Positions 57,475-64,000 of a stretch of DNA of 64,000 nt are shown here, in pieces. The DNA is from Mantis religiosa (Eukaryota > Arthropoda > Insecta > Mantodea > Mantidae). The translations under genes and the position numbers were made by a program. The stretch spans positions 106,206,645-106,270,644 of the forward strand of contig CM060954.1 in NCBI GenBank assembly GCA_030765055.1, in the 5' to 3' direction. The notes under the pieces were generated by a model. That model was not told where the DNA came from. It saw nothing but the letters and a program-made list of their open reading frames with translations, and did no database searches. Within the stretch, counting starts at the first letter, position 1, and the number at the start of each line of letters is the position of its first letter.

Positions 57475-57800
57475 CCGTTAAGTGAGTGAGTGAGTGAGTC
57501 TGTAGTGTTTTAGGGCCTGTCGACAACAAGGTCATTTGGGCCCGAAGTCAACTCTAAGAACTAAAAGCTACACAAAGTTAAAAAGTAAGATAAAATAAAA
57601 ACACTCAACTATTAAAAGTACATAAAAAAACTCATTCCAGTACTAATAATTTAAAATCTCTAAAATTAATAAATATAAAATACAAGTCAGACTTGTTTAT
57701 TAAAACCGATTTCAGAAACAAACCGCAGTGCCTTAACCACGGCCACTGGGTCGTCCCCTAAAACACCGAGCAAGTTAGTCCCCAAGCCCAAAGACTGGCG
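57475..57800. repeat. Unclassified repeat-like block
   Basis: A GTGA microsatellite start (57480-57500) then GTAGTGTTTTAGGGCCTGTCG and GGTCATTTGGGCCCGAAG. The latter resembles 3' ends of some non-LTR elements. Assignment uncertain. Confidence 0.3.
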
Positions 57801-57961
57801 AACATTAACATGAATAATTTTGATTTTACCAACAATTGGTCTAACAGTATGATTAAAATATCTTCATGACATTTATGCATTTCTGGGGGAATTTAGTATC
57901 AATGATGTCCAAATTAATTAAAAAAACTATTTATACTTGGTTTTTAACACTCCATCACTTA

Positions 57962-58130
57962 TTATTTTAGTTAATTGATGGAAATTAATCATTTCTCCAC
58001 ACTAGCCGTATATAGGAAGGCACGTTGGCCATGGTAGCTCAAAGGTTAAGAGCGACTGGACGGAAACCAGTAGATCCGTGGTTCAAATCCCGGCCATGGC
58101 ATTGAATTTTTCATGTTGACTCTATCCACC
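57962..58130 (+). repeat. SINE family A copy
   Basis: tRNA-like head GGCCATGGTAGCTCAAAGG ... GATCCGTGGTTCAAATCCC, CCGGCCATGGCATTG; the cleanest head in the window. Acceptor-, D- and anticodon-stem-like pairing is visible, but the T-stem is mismatched, so it is not called as a tRNA gene. Confidence 0.82.
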
Positions 58131-59200
58131 AAACTCCATCACTTATGTTTTTATTTTTTGAGGGATTAGTTTCGTAAGCTGTTAATTCCATTTTTGACAT
58201 TGAAGGTCTGACTCACTTGTCGTGTTGTTGTTATCTGCTGTCTTCTCTCAACAGCAAGAAAACAACAGCATTTTTTTATTTTTATTCAGTGGAGTCACAT
58301 ACCACCGAAAAACATTTAATAAACTAATAAAAATTCAAAAAGATCTTAAAATAACAAAATATCATGACATCTATAAATAGGTGTTAAAATTCAAAAATAA
58401 AACATGAAATCCCACTGGTCAATAGATCTGGAATATACCAAATAAGTTGTAAGGATTATGTAAAATGTTACATAGGGCAAATTAAAAAAAAAAAAAAAAA
58501 AACAACCTAAACACTAGAGTAAAGAGCATTGTAGAAATTCAAATTGAAATAGGAACATAAGTGAGCATTTCACTTTTGGAACAAAAACCATGACCTTGAC
58601 CCAAATCTAAAATTATTAAAAGGGTTGATAAACCAAATCAGACTGATGTGGAGAACATATTAATATGGAAAAATAAGGCCCAAGTAATGAACTTTGAAAT
58701 CTCACCAAGTCGATAATTTGATAAGTTCATAGTTCTACCACCAGAGAGAAGACAATAGTTGGATCTTCAAAATTGAAAATGTTTCTTCATTTTGAATTAT
58801 TTTTTTACAACTGGTAAACTGTAAGAAGTAGGCAAAATCTCACTACATAAAAAAATGTACATTTTATTAAAATGCTCATATTATATCAGATGCATCTTTT
58901 ATGGAACTAACCACTTTCAAGATATTCACTGTTATTAGTTTACATTTTAAAATACTTATACTTTCTGCAAATAATAAGTTATTATTTGTCTTTTTATCTT
59001 TTGGCCCTGCAATGTTTTCACATGGCTATTTGGCTATTGCTTACAATCTACTGTATTCTCTTATTGCTCTTGTACCTTTAAGGCATACAATTTCTGCAAA
59101 TGTTTATCTCAGAAACAAGAAGTAGATAGAATAATACATATTTGTACAAATAGGTTGTATAAGAGTAGAAAAAGTCGTGCAAGTGTAATACATCAGGTTT
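58131..59200. other. Intron DNA with possible Penelope debris
   Basis: 58420-58720 reads as a heavily decayed GIY-YIG C-terminus on the + strand (e.g. VENILIWKNKAQVMNFEIS). Otherwise AT-rich with an A-run at 58483-58502. Confidence 0.4.
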
Positions 59201-59202
59201 TT

Positions 59203-59470
59203 TAGTTAATTGATGGAAACTAATCATTTCTTCATACTAGCCGTATATAGGCTAAGGTTTTTGATAGAGAGAGTCAACATGAAAAATTCAGTGCCATGGC
59301 CAGGATTTGAACCTCGGATCTCCTGGTTTCCATCCATTTACTCTTATGCATTGAGCTACCTTGGCCAGCTTGCCGTCATGGCATTAAATTCTCCATTTGA
59401 ATCATATATTTCCCCGGTAAACCACTAGGGGCTCTCGCATTCGAAATACACCATTTGTGGCGACTTACTA
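59203..59470 (-). repeat. SINE family A copy
   Basis: - strand copy with complements of both tRNA-like boxes (GGATTTGAACCTCGGATC and GAGCTACCTTGGCC) and the inverted flank starting TTAATTGATGGAAAC. Confidence 0.85.
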
Positions 59471-59517
59471 TGGTAAGTACTGGAGTCCCAGGCTTCATCA
59501 TTTAACTCTTATTATTT

Positions 59518-59755
59518 TAGTTAATTGATGGAAATTAATCATTTCTTCATACTAGCTGTATATAGGCTAAGGTTAATGATAGGTGGAGTCAACATGAAAA
59601 ATTCAATGCCATGGCCGCGATTTGAACCACGGATCTCTTGGTTTCTGTCCAGTCGCTCTTACCCATTGAGCTACCATGGCCAACTTGCCGTCATGACATT
59701 AAATTCTCCATTTGACTCATATTTCCCCGGTAAACCACTAGGGGCTCTCTGGTTT
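59518..59755 (-). repeat. SINE family A copy abutting a PIGA acceptor
   Basis: Same layout as the copy at 59203 (GATTTGAACCACGGATC, GAGCTACCATGGCC). Its last recognisable bases (CCACTAGGGGCTCTCTGG) lie ~15 bp before the PIGA exon 4 AG. Confidence 0.88.
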
Positions 59756-59769
59756 TTTTTTGTTTACAG

Positions 59770-59888
59770 ACTGTGTTTACTGATCATTCACTTTTTGGAT
59801 TTGCCGATGCTTCTGCCATTATTACCAACAAACTTTTGGAGCTCTCTTTAGCTGATTGTAATCACTGCATATGTGTATCTCATACTGG
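59770..59888 (+). CDS. PIGA: PIGA exon 4
   Basis: Acceptor TTTTTTTTTGTTTACAG, donor ACTGG|GTAAGT. It encodes TVFTDHSLFGFADASAIITN, then KLLELSLADCNHCICVSHTG, matching the PIG-A block around TDHSLFGF and ICVSHT. Splices in phase 0 to exon 3 and leaves a split Gly codon for the next exon, outside or unrecognised in the window. Together exons 1-4 code ~157 of the ~480 residues expected. Confidence 0.95.
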
Positions 59889-60058
59889 GTAAGTTTAAAC
59901 TAATTCATGTACAAAAATCAAGATTTGCTTGTAAGTTGCTATATATCCTAAATCCAAAATTCACCACTGGCAGAGAGCAAATCTTTTTATCATATATACA
60001 AATATAATAATTTGTAACTTGAAACTTCACATATCTTAATGATGATAATTCTTATAAA

Positions 60059-60110
60059 TTCTCCAGGATCGCGATTTCATGTATATTCATACACATCTTC
60101 AGCTGGAAAA
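60059..60110 (-). ncRNA. Type-I hammerhead-ribozyme-like sequence
   Basis: - strand: helix I TTTTCCAG/CTGGAGAA (8 bp, one G·T), core CTGAAGA (60102-60096), one T, helix II GTGTAT/ATACAT with loop GAAT, GAA, helix III ATCGCGAT (self-complementary), C at 60067 as the cleavage-site base (ATC). It lies 100 bp after the GIY-YIG stop, where Penelope hammerheads are known to occur. Confidence 0.7.
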
Positions 60111-60530
60111 ACAAAGTTGTTGCCATAGTTACGTTGATATGTTCTTGTTAGTACTACCAAAATCTGAAAATAAAACAAATTTAAAAACAGAATCGACTGC
60201 CGGTATTTCAAAATTCATTACTCTGTTTGTTTTTTAAAATAAATATATTTTCCCAAACCATTAAGTCTGTCGGACCATTTAATTGTTTTAATAATTTAAC
60301 TTCTGGATTTATATCATGGTTAAATGACCAAAATTGATCTGCTATGGCCGATTTATCAGTTTGTTTATACTTAATGTTACGAAAATTTTCTTTCGTTCTG
60401 ATTTCTAAATTACGTTTTGTCTTTCCAGTATAAACTTTATCACAATCAAAACAGCTAAACTGATAATTACCCATTTTTTATTATTAGGAATTTTATCTTT
60501 ATATCAGCGTAACTATGGCGACAGCTTTGT

Positions 60531-60582
60531 TTTTCCAGCTGAAGATGTGTATGAATATACATGAAATCACGATCCTGGAAAA
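60531..60582 (+). ncRNA. Type-I hammerhead-ribozyme-like sequence
   Basis: Helix I TTTTCCAG (60531-60538) pairs perfectly with CTGGAAAA (60575-60582). Core CTGAAGA, one T, helix II GTGTAT/ATACAT with GAAT loop, GAA (60563-60565), helix III ATCACGAT, C at 60574. Inverted partner of the copy at 60059. Confidence 0.72.
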
Positions 60583-60939
60583 TTTATAAGAATTATCATC
60601 ATTTCTTATAAAATAAGTGAAGTTTTAAGCTACAAATTATTATATTTGTTTGCTTCACTGTTAATAGCTTCATATTTTACATATCTTTTTATCATATTGG
60701 TTAAAAAGCACTCAATTTATTTTTAGGTTAAACTGATAATCTGTTATGTTTTTTTATGTGCAAGAGGTTTTATGCCATTAAATTGATTAATCTTAAAGGA
60801 AGGGAGTGAAATATCTATTTATGAAAAAACTGAATAAACAAATATATTTTATTCCCAAAGTATACAAAAACATAATGTGAACAAAAGGGTAAGAAAAAAG
60901 CAATAATTTAGTGTTAAATTAATAGAATGGATCCATTGC

Positions 60940-61235
60940 TTTATTGTCTCATCCCTACAAGTGCTGGATCACACTGACATTGATTTCCAGATATATTGTG
61001 CATCAACATGTCATACTTTGTTGTACACTCCAGTAGAAATCTGATTTCAGCTGTTGTACTGATTACTCACACTAAGGATCTTAAGATCAAGAGAGTTTTC
61101 ATAAACCACAGGCTTCATGAGTTCAATTAAGGTAAAATCAGATGAATGTTCAGCAGGCAATGGTTTCAGCCTAACTTGTCCAATGAGCATTACATGTACC
61201 TTTAGGTAACAATCTCTGTCAAGTGAGCTGGTACT
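60940..61235 (-). CDS. Candidate terminal exon of an unidentified gene
   Basis: On the - strand an acceptor TTTCAATTTTACAG (ending 61236) opens a frame of ~62 codons with DRDCYLKVHVMLIGQVRLKP and SSDFTLIELMKPVVYENSL, stopping with TGA at 61047. A poly(A) signal AATAAA follows at 60945-60940. An alternative donor, CTTAGT|GTGAGT, exists at 61071. The peptide looks protein-like but I do not recognise it and found no neighbouring exon. It could be a chance frame or an old retrocopy. Confidence 0.3.
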
Positions 61236-61239
61236 CTGT

Positions 61240-62640
61240 AAAATTGAAACCACATTCCCTGTTTAATATTAAAAGGAAGTTTATTTTTGTGCAGAATATT
61301 TTGCAAAAATCTAAGGGATTACCTGCACTGAGATGTCAAGTGAAAGATATCGTACCACAGGCAGACCACTTACTAATTAGATTTTTGAAGAACCATGTGT
61401 GTTAATTATGAGAATTACACAATCCTGTACGAATGAAGCACACTTTATCCATTAACAGTATATAGAAAGTCCTTTCAAACTGGAGTTCAATTCAAATACC
61501 AATTATAAAATTCTAGTTGCAGTTTATAGTGTAACTGCAAAATAGAAATGAACATAAGGCAGGGCTAGGTGTGGTCGGTCTATCGCTGACAAGCAGTGAG
61601 GTAAGTGCATTGTTGAACAGTTCAATACATGGACGGCTTGCTTTGCTGAGCCTTACGGTTAATTACTTTGCACGCTCAAAAGATTTTAATTACAGAATTA
61701 TGTTGTTGTTCTCATGTCACAGAGTTATTTTTTCTGAGGGTGACTGTGCAAACCCCATGTTTATAGCACATCTAGTTTCAGAGATAGGGAAAGATTCTTC
61801 TTTTCTTTCCTTACCAGAAAGAAAAGAATCAGTAATGGTCTATGAAGAAAAATAGACATGTGCTATGCATTTTGTAACTTTCACTCAGTAAAGTGATCTT
61901 TTAAGAGTGCAAACTTGCTTTTCAAAGTTAATAAAATGTTGCTTAGCAGGCCTAGTACTAGTGTGCCTAGTAGTAACTGTGAGACAACTTGTAAAATTTT
62001 TCATAGGCATGCTAGAAATATTATTTTCCATGAGTACTTGTTTTTCAAACAGCTTCAATTAAAGAAGTTTACGAATGTTCAAATTTTGCTGAATGTTGAG
62101 AATTACATAATGGTGCGAGAGTGCCCATTCTGTGATGAACATAGCTAAAGAAGCCAAGCAGTTTGCTAAATTAGAATTAGGTCTTCTGTAAAACATTGAG
62201 CAGTGAAAAAATGTGCTACCAACTTAAGACGATTTTCAAAAGTGTTGTGTTTTACATAGTACAATTTATGATTTATAAGACAAGGATGAATATCCAAATG
62301 CCAAAATGCTGACTAATTTAATGAGGGATAAAATAGAATATACCAGCTCTGTATCTTCTATGTGCGTATAACATTTTGAAATCTCTTGTGTTCAATTACA
62401 GGAGAACCAATGATGGTTTGTTTGTTTCGTTCTTTTGGTTGTATCATTGAGCAGTGCTTTAGGACCTTGAACACGTCCTAACCAATTCTCACCAAAGCAA
62501 CATAAAATGTTTTAACTACCACCACCATCCATCAAAACATGCCCTTTTTTCTATTTTTTTTATCACCATCACCAACATTTTAAGAACCATTACTACTACA
62601 TATAATATTATACAATTACTCATCCAAGAAAAATAGGTAA
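61240..62640. other. No gene recognised
   Basis: Open frames near 61571-61855 and 61915-62148 (+) have no known motif. PIGA exon 5 was looked for by eye and not found. Confidence 0.35.
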
Positions 62641-62945
62641 GCCATTCATTTATGGAGATGATAATACAATCCAAATACAATGATGATACATTACATTCCC
62701 TTTATAGCACAGGACACGTAACAATCATCCATAAATTCCTGTACAAAGTAAAAGGCCTTGCTGCATAGTTTTTAAGACTAGACTTACACTTATCCATTTT
62801 CCCTGAAGATAGTAATTTTAAATATTTTGGAAGTGCATTGAATATTTTGACACATTCATAATGTACTCCTTTCTGGAAACAAGTCAGTCTAGCACTGGCT
62901 TTATGAAATCCATTCTTTGTCTTGTATTGGTCACAATACTATGGT
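62640..62945 (-). pseudogene. LINE 3' end, C-terminus of reverse transcriptase ORF
   Basis: The - strand reading from 62945 to 62700 gives KNGFHKASARLTCFQKGVHY, then VKIFNALPKYLKLLS, the end block of a jockey/CR1-type LINE ORF2 (compare 7630-7910). 5'-truncated and decayed. Confidence 0.55.
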
Positions 62946-63243
62946 CTATGGTCACAAATTTCTGTTTGAAAGAAATGATATTGTTGCTGCAACATTAAAA
63001 TTTCTGTGCAGAATGCACAGTGTTAAAAGTACAAGTGATTCCAGGCCCATCTTTTTTGATGAAATCTGGATTAATCAAACACAACACATGGGAGCAATAA
63101 TGGAGATTAGTTTACCAGGTAGGCAGTTTCAGAGAGATAAAGACAGAATATTCCATCTCTGTCACTGCTCGCTGTGGAACTGGCAGTGCCAAGAGAGCAC
63201 CTTCATTGTATTGGCTAAGCCCATGTTCATTCTTATTTTGTAG
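62940..63243 (+). pseudogene. Transposase relic (same family as 3030-5290)
   Basis: Contains FLFERNDIVAATLKFLCRMH and SRPIFFDEIWINQTQ, a recognisable version of the family's ERDDIVAARxKFL and LDETWVNQ blocks. Later parts are frameshifted. It has lost both N- and C-terminal domains. Confidence 0.55.
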
Positions 63244-63457
63244 CTACTCAATTCATTTAGTTTAGTAGCATAGACCTTTTCTGTACATACCACTTAAATA
63301 AAAATAAAGCTTGGGTGCATTTCCTAAAATTCTGCCACAGCACAGATTTATCATTAGAATGATAGATAATAATCAAGCTTTTATGTAATTTAAAAAGCCA
63401 TAAATAATATTTTTTATTCGAAGCAAAAGGTTAGAAACAGTGATGTATTTAACATTT
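63244..63457. other. AT-rich DNA
   Basis: Nothing recognised. Confidence 0.3.
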
Positions 63458-64000
63458 GAAAGTAATGAGTCGGTAGTTCAAAAACAAACCACTTAAATTA
63501 TCCTTACTTGGACATGTTTCGGAGAATGTTTTGTCCCCATCATCAGCAGTTATTCGACTGGTTGGATCCGTGGTTTCTTGAAGTGAGCTGGTTGTCTGTG
63601 GCGGCATCTGTTGTCTGTGAGATGAACTTCCAAAGAGAGTTTTCAGGCGGCAATTCGAAATTTAAAGTATACTGTTTGTCTACCAATCATGAAATTGTAC
63701 CAAATATAAAACTATTAAAATCAGCCATTAATGCAGCCAAGCTCGATGTTTGGGAAAAGTTGCTAATTATAAAAAACAAACAGTATACATTAAATTTCGA
63801 ATTGCCGCCTGAAAACTCTCTTTGGAAGTTCATCTCACAGACAACAGATGCCGCCACAGACAACCAGCTCACTTCAAGAAACCATAGATCCAACCAGTCG
63901 GATAACTGTTGACGATGGGGACAAAACGTTCAACGAAACATGTCCAAGTAAGGATAATTTAAGTGATGTTTGTTTTTGAATTACCGACTCATTACTTTCA
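63458..64000. mobile_element. Penelope-like fold-back, runs off the window end
   Basis: Arms 63458-63680 and 63780-64000 are nearly exact reverse complements. The + strand between encodes a GIY-YIG C-terminus (EIVPNIKLLKSAINAAKLDV, WEKLLIIKNKQ). Each outer arm has a hammerhead-like core. The left one (- strand, 63546-63516) has CTGATGA, T, GGGGA/TCTCC, GAA and self-complementary ACATGT; helix I is imperfect. The right one is mutated at the core. Confidence 0.78.

Larger units (their letters stand above)
44643..59769 (+). other. PIGA intron 3, ~15.1 kb, transposon-rich
   Basis: Donor GTATTG (non-optimal) to acceptor TTGTTTACAG. It contains SINE B, hairpins, the Tigger/gypsy nest and several SINE A copies. 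The stretches 44660-45900, 46600-47590 and 55300-57200 are AT-rich with no exon recognised. Confidence 0.88.
60010..60660. mobile_element. Penelope-like fold-back with GIY-YIG remnant
   Basis: Inverted flanks (60010-60130 and 60505-60650) surround a - strand GIY-YIG C-terminus at 60474-60208: YQFSCFDCDKVYTGKTKRNL, then FRNIKYKQTDKSAIADQFW, NPEVKLLKQLN and DLMVWENIFILKNKQ. This is the best preserved PLE endonuclease in the window (88 codons); the RT part is gone. Both flanks carry complete hammerhead-like sequences. Confidence 0.85.

Noticed and set aside
58025..58100. Functional tRNA gene
   Set aside because: The T-stem is mismatched, position 33 is not T, and the same sequence recurs many times with SINE flanks.

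Overview
The window is nuclear DNA from an insect-like animal: AT-rich, intron-bearing genes on the + strand sitting in a dense layer of transposable elements. tRNA-derived SINEs, Penelope-like elements, Ty3/gypsy, LINE, mariner, Tc1 and pogo/Tigger relics and simple repeats make up most of it. The mix and the SDH/PIG-A protein sequences fit a large-genome insect, perhaps a polyneopteran (cockroach, termite, stick insect or relative). The species cannot be fixed from the sequence. Nothing bacterial, no CRISPR array and no operon is present.

Two host genes are recognisable. The first is a zinc-dependent sorbitol dehydrogenase (SORD). Six exons between 12783 and 24166 splice in frame to a stop codon and a poly(A) signal; only the first ~33 residues lie upstream and were not found. 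The second is the 5' part of PIGA, the glycosyltransferase that starts GPI-anchor synthesis. It has a 17-nt first coding exon at 44072, two further exons close by, then a ~15.1-kb intron and a fourth exon at 59770; the rest lies beyond the window. A possible unrelated terminal exon is on the - strand at 61047-61235.

Layout: 1-5.3 kb, tandem repeats including a TGACGTCA-rich array, and an old transposase gene split by a complete but frameshifted mariner. 5.3-12.7 kb, microsatellite, SINEs, a LINE 3' end, a TIR element and a Penelope fold-back. 12.8-24.3 kb, SORD, with introns filled by a G-rich minisatellite, a 1.27-kb CG-rich minisatellite, MITEs and SINEs. 25.4-34.7 kb, a decayed Ty3/gypsy element on the - strand, with a LINE ORF1 cassette in one LTR and a Tc1 fragment in its integrase. 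34.7-44 kb, Penelope and SINE relics. 44-59.9 kb, PIGA, whose long intron carries a Tigger-like element, inside which lies a very young, apparently coding-intact Ty3/gypsy element whose 5' LTR itself holds a solo LTR. 60-64 kb, Penelope fold-backs, a LINE relic and a transposase relic.

The most striking non-gene signal is a set of type-I hammerhead-ribozyme-like sequences in the Penelope-like relics. Helix II differs in sequence at each locus but stays paired. Several copies also keep helix I, a tiny helix III and a UH cleavage site.
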